A stretch of 6,289 bases of DNA from Bacteroidales bacterium (GTDB lineage Bacteria > Bacteroidota > Bacteroidia > Bacteroidales > UBA7960). A model generated the notes under the pieces. That model searched no databases. It was not told where the DNA came from and saw only the letters and a list, made by a program, of their open reading frames with translations. The number at the start of each line of letters is the position of its first letter. The stretch's first letter is position 1. Made by a program: the position numbers and the translations under genes. The stretch covers positions 1 through 6,289 of the forward strand of contig SLOR01000084.1 in the NCBI GenBank assembly GCA_007132395.1, written 5' to 3'. Shown here in pieces: positions 1 through 5,920 of the stretch.

Positions 1-1556
1 GGAGTGCTTTCAAATTCTATTTTTCCATCCAGAAAATCGGCTATGCGCGAACATATGTATAAGCCAATACCCAAACCCGAAAACTTACGTGAATCATTGG
101 TTTCCTGCTGGGTAAATAACTCGAATATTTTTTTCGCGCTTTCCTTCTTGATGCCGATACCTGTGTCTGCAACGGTAATTGAAATGTTGTAAGTGCTATC
201 GGCGGTTTTTCGGTACTGGAATTCAACTTTTACACTTCCTGCGGGGGTGAATTTAAGGGCATTGGAAAGCAGATTTTTTACCACCTGACTTATTTTCTGC
301 TCGTCGGCTATGAAACGCCCGGGAAAATTATCTTCTCGGCTTATCTGAAAATCAAGCAGTTTCTGTGCAAAAATCTGTTGGTATTGTTCTTTAAGGTTGC
401 TGATGAAATCGGCGGTTTCTATTCTTACCTCGTTGAGCATCAGCTTGCCCTCCTCAATTTCATTAATGCTTAGCAAATCGTTAATGATGGTAAGCAATTC
501 CTGACCCGAAGCAGTTATGGTTTGGATATAATCCTGCTGATTGTCAGACAAAGGTGTGCCCGCCAAAATTTCGCTCATGCCGATAATACCATTGAGGGGC
601 GTGCGCATTTCGTGGTTGATATTGGCAAGGAACTGCTGCCTTATCTTTGCCGATTTTTCGGCCAGCAACAAGTTCTGGTGCAGCTCTTCATTTTCTTTCT
701 GGCGGCTGAGGTCGCTTACTACAATTACGTGCCGTTGCTCGCCCTGCTTGTCGTGATTAATAAAGGTGCTGCGCAACCATACGAATTTTGTGATTCCGGA
801 AAGGGTTTGAATTCTGAACCGTTGCTGTAAAAAAGGACTTTGGCTTTGTATGTGCTGCGTGAAAAGGGAAATGAAAGAATCTTTGTCTTCGGGGTGCACC
901 CTTGTGAGGAAAACCTGCGCGTCGCTCAGGAGTTCTTCCACGGGTATTTCAAATATTTTTTCGAAGGCGTTATTGACGTATAAAACTTTTTTACCCTGTA
1001 GCCAGAAGGCATCTTCTACATTTTCTGCCAGTTGACGAAAGTTTTCCTCACTGCGACTAATCATCTCTTTCAGGGCAATGGTTTTTTGAAGATTCTCCCT
1101 GAGTATTCTTTCCTGCTGGGTAAGCTTTTCATTTGTCTCGCGCAGTTTGTCGCGTTCTTTCTGAATTTCTTTTTCTGCCTCTACCTGCTTTACGCAGTTA
1201 TCGATGGCCTTAAAGAGTTTTTTTCGATCTATAGGTTTGAGGATATACTCGCTTATGCCTATATCGATGCTATGGATAAAAAAATCCATATCGCTGTGGG
1301 CGGTGGTGAGGATGATTTTGGCCGAGGGGTTAGACTCCTTGATGGTAGAGGCCATGGTAAGGCCGTCCATCACGGGCATTTTAATATCGGTGATTACGAT
1401 GTCGGGCTTATGTTGCTCATACAACTCCAGTCCGATTTTTCCATTTTCGGCCAGTAAAATATTAGAATATTGTCGGGAAAGGATTCTGAAAAGAAACAAT
1501 CTTACCTCGTCCTGGTCTTCAACGTAGAGAATAGTGATAGATTCGTTTTTTTCCAT
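1..1556 (-). CDS. Cytosolic hybrid sensor: receiver - PAS - histidine kinase (3' end outside window)
   Basis: 518 codons are visible, with no stop before the left edge. A receiver domain (residues 6-122) shows the acidic pair E13/D14, phospho-acceptor D57 (ITDIKMP), T84/T85 and K107-P108. A charged, probably coiled-coil linker follows (about 123-168), then a PAS/PAC sensor (about 169-290). The kinase has an H-box with H315 (NINHEMRTPLNG), an N-box with N428 and N432, a G1 box DTGIGI (464-469) and a G2 box GLGIGL (494-499). All catalytic residues seen are intact, so it should autophosphorylate at H315. I see no signal peptide or membrane helix, so it is probably soluble. With an N-terminal receiver it could take phosphate from another kinase, or phosphorylate itself, while PAS senses a cytosolic cue. 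The ATG at 1554-1556 is chosen because the receiver begins directly after it. The Shine-Dalgarno site is weak. Further C-terminal domains, such as a second receiver, cannot be excluded. The signal sensed is unknown. Confidence 0.93.
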   Translation of the reverse strand, partial: MEKNESITILYVEDQDEVRLFLFRILSRQYSNILLAENGKIGLELYEQHKPDIVITDIKMPVMDGLTMASTIKESNPSAKIILTTAHSDMDFFIHSIDIGISEYILKPIDRKKLFKAIDNCVKQVEAEKEIQKERDKLRETNEKLTQQERILRENLQKTIALKEMISRSEENFRQLAENVEDAFWLQGKKVLYVNNAFEKIFEIPVEELLSDAQVFLTRVHPEDKDSFISLFTQHIQSQSPFLQQRFRIQTLSGITKFVWLRSTFINHDKQGEQRHVIVVSDLSRQKENEELHQNLLLAEKSAKIRQQFLANINHEMRTPLNGIIGMSEILAGTPLSDNQQDYIQTITASGQELLTIINDLLSINEIEEGKLMLNEVRIETADFISNLKEQYQQIFAQKLLDFQISREDNFPGRFIADEQKISQVVKNLLSNALKFTPAGSVKVEFQYRKTADSTYNISITVADTGIGIKKESAKKIFELFTQQETNDSRKFSGLGIGLYICSRIADFLDGKIEFEST

Positions 1557-1583
1557 AAATCGCAAGGGTAATTATCCTGGATT

Positions 1584-1615
1584 CAAATTTATTAATTATT
1601 CTGCAAAAGGCGAAA
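1584..1615 (-). promoter_or_regulatory. Candidate Bacteroidota-type promoter for the sensor kinase gene
   Basis: On the minus strand, positions 1591-1584 read TAAATTTG, an exact match to the Bacteroidota -7 consensus TAnnTTTG. Twenty bases upstream, 1615-1612 read TTTC, one base off the usual TTTG -33 element. The box lies 27 bases ahead of the kinase ATG, giving a short leader. A second TTTG at 1607-1604 is only 12 bases from the -7 box and is too close. The assignment rests on a motif match only; the -33 element is imperfect. Confidence 0.42.
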
Positions 1616-1637
1616 GGTTTGACCTTGATGGTTTAAT

Positions 1638-1670
1638 TTGCCCGACAGTATTTCATATGTGCCTGGGCAA
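1638..1670 (-). terminator. Weak stem-loop behind recQ
   Basis: A 6-bp inverted repeat (TTGCCC at 1638-1643, GGGCAA at 1665-1670) encloses a 21-base loop directly after the recQ stop codon. No run of U follows the stem on the minus strand (it continues ATTAAACC), so intrinsic termination is doubtful. It could instead be an mRNA 3'-end stem or chance. It is the only structure I see in the gap between recQ and the kinase gene. Confidence 0.22.
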
Positions 1671-1673
1671 GTA

Positions 1674-3602
1674 TCACGACTCCTTTTCTTTCCAGAAGAG
1701 CGCGTTGCTTTGAGGGTTGGTGCCGATTTTATCATTATCCATAAGCCACTGAATGGCTTTAATGATTTTTTCTTCCCGGATAGATGTGTTAAGGTTATCC
1801 ATAATTGCTTGTATGCTCATTTCCGATTTCTTTAGCAGGGGTTTTATCTGCTCAATTATATTGTCGAACTCAAGCTGGCTCAACTCCAGTTTATTCCTTT
1901 CCAGGCATACATCACAGATTCCGCAGCGCTTACCCTCTTTTTGTCCGAAGTACTCAAGTAACAGTATGCTTCTGCATTTGTTTTGTGCTTGCACATAATG
2001 CTTAATAGCTTCCACCCGCTGGCCGGCAAACTTTTTTCTCAGGGTGTAGTTCTCGGGCGAAATACGCAGATACTGTGTATCGGTTCTTTCGGAAACAAAG
2101 GTGAGCTGAGGTTTATTATTGCGCGGGGTATATTCCAGTACATTCATCTGCTGTAATCGCTGCAAGTTTTTACCTACCTGCTGCAGCGGTATACGCGTTC
2201 TTTCTGCGATTTCATTTTCGTCAATCCGGGCAAATTCGGCAAATAAACCGGTGTAAGAACGCAGTATTACTTTCATAAACAAATCATAAGAGGGGTTGGC
2301 AACCATAAACCGGTAAAGGTCTTCCTTGTTGAGTTTCAGCAGCAGGCGCGAAGGGTGCAGAAGGGCATCCGACAGGGCAATATACCCTTCTTTCTCCAGT
2401 ATCTTCAACGCGCTGAAGGTGGAAAACCGATCCAGTTGATAGTGATTGCAGAAATCAGCCAGCTGAAAATCAAAGCTTTTATCCTTTCCGCTTCCTGTTG
2501 CCAGCTGAAAGTAATTGCCCAGGGCGTTATATACTTTTTTGATAAAGTCGAGCGGAGGGAAGGAGAGTTCGAAGAAACGGTCCAGGTCAATAATGTCGGA
2601 GTTGTTGTAAAGTAAAACGGCATAAGCCTTTTTTTCGTCCCGCCCGGCTCTTCCTGCTTCCTGAAAATAGGCCTCGGGGCTGTCGGGCAAATCCATATGC
2701 ACTACAAAACGCACGTTAGGTTTGTCGATACCCATGCCAAAAGCATTGGTGGAAACGATTACCCGGGTTTTTTCTTTTATCCAGTCTTCCTGCCTGGCAT
2801 CGCGGGTTTTGGCATCCAGTCCGGCATGATAATAATTGGCACTTATACGATTTTTGAACAGGAATTCGGCAATCTCTTTGGTTTTTCTCCTGTTGCGCAC
2901 ATATACGATGCCCGTTCCTTTTACCTTGTTGCAAATCTTGAGCAAACGTCCCATTTTGTTTTCTTCATGCAGCACGGCATACACCAGGTTTTTGCGTTCA
3001 AAGCTTTTGATAAACACCGAGGGTTCTTTCATCCCCAGCTTATCGCAAATATCTTCGGTAACTTCCGGGGTTGCTGTGGCAGTAAGGGCCAGAAAAGGAA
3101 CCTTGGGCAATATCTCCCTGATTTCTTCTATTTGCAGGTAGGGAGGCCTGAAATCGTAGCCCCACTGCGAAATGCAATGGGCCTCATCTACCGCCACCAG
3201 GTTTACTTTCATCTTTGCAATTCGGGTTCTGATAAGATCGCTGGTAAGACGTTCGGGCGATAAGTAAAGGAATTTTATATTTCCGTAAACACAATTATCT
3301 ACTGCAACATCTATTTCTGAGCGGCTCATCCCCGAATAAATACCCACTGCCTTGATTCCTCTTTTATTGAGGTTGGCCACCTGGTCTTTCATCAGGGCGA
3401 TGAGCGGAGAAACCACAATACAAATTCCTTCGCGGACCAGGGCAGGTACCTGGAAACAAATGGACTTGCCCCCCCCGGTAGGAAGTAAAGCCAGGGTATC
3501 CTGCCCTTTGAGCACCGACAGGATAATATCTTCCTGCAGAGCACGGAAAGATGAAAATCCCCAGTATTGTAATAGAATTTGTTTGGGGTCTATATCAGGC
3601 AT
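1674..3602 (-). CDS. recQ: ATP-dependent DNA helicase, RecQ family (Bacteroidota layout)
   Basis: A 642-aa superfamily 2 3'-5' DNA helicase for recombination and repair of stalled forks. Visible motifs: motif 0 (F16, F19, R20, Q23), Walker A PTGGGKS (41-47), SPLIALMKDQ (65-74), DEAH (139-142), the RecQ aromatic-rich loop CISQWGYDFRPPY (143-155), LALTATAT (171-178), TNAFGMGIDKP (285-295) and QEAGRAGRD with the arginine fingers (314-322). Zinc ligands C543, C560, C563 and C566 are present but lie about 220 residues after the helicase core, beyond two winged-helix-like stretches (about 377-412 and 455-505). In E. coli RecQ the zinc module follows the core directly. A further small helical, wing-like segment ends the protein (about 578-637), and no HRDC domain is evident. 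From memory this order is shared by other Bacteroidota RecQ paralogues of about 630 aa. The ATG at 3600-3602 places motif 0 at the usual distance. A genome may hold a second, canonical RecQ, so the symbol denotes the family. Confidence 0.95.
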   Translation of the reverse strand: MPDIDPKQILLQYWGFSSFRALQEDIILSVLKGQDTLALLPTGGGKSICFQVPALVREGICIVVSPLIALMKDQVANLNKRGIKAVGIYSGMSRSEIDVAVDNCVYGNIKFLYLSPERLTSDLIRTRIAKMKVNLVAVDEAHCISQWGYDFRPPYLQIEEIREILPKVPFLALTATATPEVTEDICDKLGMKEPSVFIKSFERKNLVYAVLHEENKMGRLLKICNKVKGTGIVYVRNRRKTKEIAEFLFKNRISANYYHAGLDAKTRDARQEDWIKEKTRVIVSTNAFGMGIDKPNVRFVVHMDLPDSPEAYFQEAGRAGRDEKKAYAVLLYNNSDIIDLDRFFELSFPPLDFIKKVYNALGNYFQLATGSGKDKSFDFQLADFCNHYQLDRFSTFSALKILEKEGYIALSDALLHPSRLLLKLNKEDLYRFMVANPSYDLFMKVILRSYTGLFAEFARIDENEIAERTRIPLQQVGKNLQRLQQMNVLEYTPRNNKPQLTFVSERTDTQYLRISPENYTLRKKFAGQRVEAIKHYVQAQNKCRSILLLEYFGQKEGKRCGICDVCLERNKLELSQLEFDNIIEQIKPLLKKSEMSIQAIMDNLNTSIREEKIIKAIQWLMDNDKIGTNPQSNALFWKEKES

Positions 3603-3699
3603 AATTTATGATGCTTCAAAAAATCGTTTAAAATTATATGAATTTATTTTGTGAAAAATAACCATTTTTGCTCAATTAATAAAAGGTAATTAATCTGTT
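3603..3699. promoter_or_regulatory. Divergent AT-rich intergenic region between recQ and the ankyrin gene
   Basis: Both flanking genes read outward, so promoters for each must lie here or inside the opposite gene. The region is very AT-rich. For the plus-strand gene, CATTTTTG at 3663-3670 matches TAnnTTTG except for its first base and lies 29 bases before the ATG, but no TTTG occurs at the usual spacing upstream. For recQ, TATTTTTC on the minus strand (3660-3653) also matches except for one base, about 50 bases from the start. The direct repeat AATTAAT occurs at 3674-3680 and 3688-3694. A purine run, AAAAGG (3681-3686), is rather far from the ankyrin ATG to serve as a Shine-Dalgarno site. No promoter can be assigned firmly. 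Confidence 0.4.
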
Positions 3700-5211
3700 A
3701 TGGCATATTTAGTGAAAAGAGACGGCAATGCGTTAAGGGTTTTGCTGGTAATGGGTTTTATTATGTTTTTTACATTACCAGCGGAGGCGCAAAGACGCGA
3801 TGTAAGCGATATTACTGAGCTGGATTTGCTGGATGCCGTTTACAAGGATGAGTTCGTTGTTGCTGAAACTTTGCTTGAGCTTGGAGTCAGCCCCGATGCA
3901 GCAGATTATTACGGGGTAACAGCCTTGATGTATGCCATCATGAATGAAAATGTTATGATGGTAAATCTGTTACTTGATAAGGAAGCCGACCCCAATCTGG
4001 CAGATGGCAATGGTTTGACACCACTTTTTTATGCGCTTTTAACCTCCAACAGCGTTTTGAAATACCGGTTTCTTGCCCTGACCGAAGATATAAACCACCA
4101 GTCGAAAAGCGGCCTCACTGCCTTGATGCTGGTGGCCCAAACCGAAAATGTTGTGCTGGCTCAGCGACTCATCAACATGGGAGCCGATTCGGAGTGTGAA
4201 ACTCGCTACGGGGTTACTGCTCTTATGTATGCAGCGGCTTTTGGGAGTTTTTACATGGTTGACTTTCTGGCACATGAAGGTGTTGACATCCATCAAAAGG
4301 CTTCCGATGGTTCTACAGCCCTGCACCTTGCAGCCTGGTACGGTCATGAAGAGGTTATGGGATTGTTGCTGGAACTGGGGGCTGATTTGGAAATGGCTGA
4401 TAATAACGGGAACACTCCGGTAAATTATGCCATCCTTGCCGGCAACCCACAAGCAGTATGGTACCTGGTAGAAAGCGGAGCCAATCTTGAATTTCTTAAT
4501 GCAGAGGAGCTTTCTCCACTTGCCCTGGCAGTGGCAAGCCAAAATATTCATGTGGCAGAACTCCTCACAGGCTACGACTATCAGGAACCAAAAGCATCGC
4601 GCAAGCGCCGTTCAGCACTGGCAATGGCATATTACAGTCAAAACCAGACGCTCATAAATATGGTAGAGGATTTTAAGGGAATAAAGCCTTCAGGCTTGTA
4701 CATCCTTGAACTTACCTTAAACACAGGGCTTGAATTTAACAGCAACGACCTGATGTATCATACAGAGGTGGGCATTACCGAAACGAGATACAGGATGCAC
4801 CTTAAGTTTTCACGGACCTCACGGTTTTCGCGCAAAAAACTTCTGGTTTTGCAATCACCGGGCCTGTTGTATCAATACAGGGAAAAAAGAACCGTATTAG
4901 CAATGAGTGCGCAGCGGAAGGTAACAGGCCTCAGGACAGGCCACCATGAGGCAGGTTTTAAATTTGGAGCCGGGCTGTTATATTCTTATGGTGATTATAA
5001 AGGCAGCGCTGCGGACCCTCCTTCGGGTTGGGCAGTGTTTCCTGATCTGGATGTGTTTTATCGTTACAAGGCATGGTCGCTAAATGGTGGTTACCGCTTT
5101 TACAAAACCGGAAATACTGCCATTCCTGCACATCGCTTCAGTATTCAGTTGCAGTATAATATCCCCTTGTTTAAAACCACAAGCATACGTTTCAGACCCG
5201 TCTTACGCTAA
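3700..5211 (+). CDS. Exported ankyrin-repeat protein with beta-rich C-terminal domain
   Basis: 503 aa; specific function not recognised. Residues 1-30 form a signal peptide: basic n-region (K6, R7, R13), hydrophobic core 14-26, and an AEA signal-peptidase-I motif at 28-30 before Q31. About nine ankyrin-type repeats of roughly 33 aa follow: a degenerate one at 42-71, then repeats starting near 72, 105 (degenerate), 138, 171, 204, 237, 270 (degenerate) and a partial one at 304-325. The clearest (171-236) carry the GxTALxxAA and LLxxGADxxxxD consensus. Residues 332-503 differ: alternating polar/hydrophobic stretches rich in aromatics (for example 416-430, 447-457, 459-468, 479-488, 495-502) and glycines, resembling outer-membrane beta-barrel strands. 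I infer that the ankyrin part works outside the cytoplasm, perhaps binding a periplasmic partner while the C-terminus sits in or on the outer membrane. The C-terminal residue is R rather than the F typical of BAM substrates, so a soluble beta domain is possible. The lipoprotein gene 78 bp downstream may be co-transcribed. Confidence 0.88.
   Translation: MAYLVKRDGNALRVLLVMGFIMFFTLPAEAQRRDVSDITELDLLDAVYKDEFVVAETLLELGVSPDAADYYGVTALMYAIMNENVMMVNLLLDKEADPNLADGNGLTPLFYALLTSNSVLKYRFLALTEDINHQSKSGLTALMLVAQTENVVLAQRLINMGADSECETRYGVTALMYAAAFGSFYMVDFLAHEGVDIHQKASDGSTALHLAAWYGHEEVMGLLLELGADLEMADNNGNTPVNYAILAGNPQAVWYLVESGANLEFLNAEELSPLALAVASQNIHVAELLTGYDYQEPKASRKRRSALAMAYYSQNQTLINMVEDFKGIKPSGLYILELTLNTGLEFNSNDLMYHTEVGITETRYRMHLKFSRTSRFSRKKLLVLQSPGLLYQYREKRTVLAMSAQRKVTGLRTGHHEAGFKFGAGLLYSYGDYKGSAADPPSGWAVFPDLDVFYRYKAWSLNGGYRFYKTGNTAIPAHRFSIQLQYNIPLFKTTSIRFRPVLR
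3910..4232 (+). repeat. Near-identical ankyrin repeat cores three repeat units apart
   Basis: The 26-bp segments at 3910-3935 and 4207-4232 match at 21 of 26 positions and both encode YGVTALMYA (residues 71-79 and 170-178). They are exactly 297 bp apart, that is 99 codons or three 33-residue ankyrin units, in the same frame. This fits growth of the array by duplicating a block of units, although the intervening units have diverged strongly. Convergence on the ankyrin consensus would also explain much of the protein-level identity. Confidence 0.5.
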
Positions 5212-5289
5212 CATCCACAGAGTAGTAACCGATGTTTTGAATGCGGAAAATGTTTTGTAAGTATTAACTGATTATAACTTTTGCTGCTT

Positions 5290-5724
5290 ATGACCTTTGC
5301 GAAGTTTCTTTTCAAGTGTTTACCTGTTTGTCTTTTCGTTTTCACATTGGCAATATCAGGTTGCAAAGACAAGTATTCGGATTGTACGGATGGAGATTAT
5401 AATAATTGTGATCCCGACAAACCCGAAACCGGAGTGATTACATGCTTACTTACCAAAGACAGCGAAAACCAGAGTGTTCTGCTCAAGGTGTATGAAGGAA
5501 ATTGGGAAGAAGGAATCGTGGTATATGAGAGGGTGCTTAATGTGGCGCGTGCTTACATTACCGTCGATGTGGAGAAGCATTATTCTGCAACGGCCTTTTA
5601 CTTGAGGGGCAACGACACTATTATGGCAATAGATGGGGGTAGAATAAAGCTTTCCACCTACCGGGCCTGCGAGTTGGTTTGTTATGAAATTAATGAACCC
5701 GAACTTGATCTTCGCTTAGACTAA
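5290..5724 (+). CDS. Small outer-envelope lipoprotein of unknown function
   Basis: 144 aa; family not recognised. Residues 1-25 form a lipoprotein signal: basic K5/K9, hydrophobic core 11-22 and lipobox ISGC, with C25 as the lipidated cysteine. The residues after it (K26, D27, K28) are charged; in Bacteroidota such a stretch can act as a surface-export signal, so surface display is possible. The mature part has five further cysteines (C32, C40, C52, C127, C131), suggesting disulphides, and an acidic Asp/Asn-rich segment (31-46) that could bind a cation. Residues 49-124 look like a compact beta-sandwich (VLLKVYEG, ARAYITVDV, SATAFYLRGNDTIMAIDG). The ATG at 5290 is preferred to an in-frame TTG at 5281 because it gives a normal signal peptide. 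It follows the exported ankyrin gene by 78 bp with no clear promoter between. Its TAA overlaps the stop of the convergent minus-strand gene. Confidence 0.85.
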   Translation: MTFAKFLFKCLPVCLFVFTLAISGCKDKYSDCTDGDYNNCDPDKPETGVITCLLTKDSENQSVLLKVYEGNWEEGIVVYERVLNVARAYITVDVEKHYSATAFYLRGNDTIMAIDGGRIKLSTYRACELVCYEINEPELDLRLD

Positions 5725-5733
5725 GCTTTCTTT
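5714..5733 (+). terminator. Palindrome over the two convergent stop codons, possible weak terminator
   Basis: GCTTAG (5714-5719) and CTAAGC (5721-5726) form a perfect 13-bp palindrome around A5720. As RNA it could fold as a 4-bp stem with a 5-base loop. On the plus strand it is followed by a U-rich run (TTTCTTTT, 5727-5734), as in an intrinsic terminator for the lipoprotein gene; on the minus strand no U run follows. The stem is very short, so the call is weak. Both genes' stop codons (TAA 5722-5724 plus, TAG 5723-5721 minus) lie within the palindrome. Confidence 0.25.
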
Positions 5734-5903
5734 TCACTCGGATTTAACACATCATTATATAGCGGACAGCTTTCACAATCGCTTGAGCAGCTCTGGCAAT
5801 CGTCAGCTTGTTTTTTGGGTTTAGAAAAGTATTTCCAAACCTTAACAGCCACATAAATAAGGGCAGCTAAAACAATCAGGGCGGTAAGAATCCATTGCAT
5901 CAT
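5721..5903 (-). CDS. FeoB-associated Cys-rich membrane protein
   Basis: 60 aa, typical of this small family. One N-terminal membrane helix (about residues 4-20) is followed by a basic stretch (K21, K24, K28, K30, K31) and a cysteine cluster C36-xx-C39-xxx-C43-xx-C46, then a short polar tail. The positive-inside rule puts the cysteines in the cytoplasm. The gene begins 17 bp after the feoB stop on the same strand, so the two are almost certainly co-transcribed. In other bacteria this family also sits behind feoB and is thought to help ferrous-iron uptake, perhaps by binding Fe(II) or an iron-sulphur cluster; the exact role is not known to me. Two adjacent ATGs (5901-5903 and 5898-5900) could each be the start; the first is used here. 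No clear Shine-Dalgarno site is present. Confidence 0.9.
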   Translation of the reverse strand: MMQWILTALIVLAALIYVAVKVWKYFSKPKKQADDCQSCSSDCESCPLYNDVLNPSEKKA

Positions 5904-5920
5904 AGCAGAAGCAGTTTTAA

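Noticed and set aside
1032..1457. Plus-strand open frame of 141 codons opposite the sensor kinase
   Set aside because: It lies antisense to the receiver domain and linker, whose D57, K107 and other motifs are intact. The translation is unlike any family and has no start context.
2697..3263. Plus-strand open frame of 188 codons opposite recQ
   Set aside because: It is antisense to the conserved helicase motifs and is best explained as a shadow of recQ codon use.
4039..4551. Minus-strand open frame of 170 codons opposite the ankyrin gene
   Set aside because: The plus-strand frame has clear ankyrin repeats throughout this stretch; the minus frame shows no domain or signal.
5232..5257. ATGTTTTG occurring twice (5232-5239 and 5250-5257) before the lipoprotein gene, as a possible promoter or operator
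   Set aside because: Neither copy fits TAnnTTTG and no -7 box lies at the right spacing after either. Two 8-mers in AT-rich DNA are easily due to chance.
5274..5284. TATAACTTTTG as a -7 box for the lipoprotein gene
   Set aside because: It ends five bases before the chosen ATG, leaving almost no leader, and no TTTG lies at the usual distance upstream.
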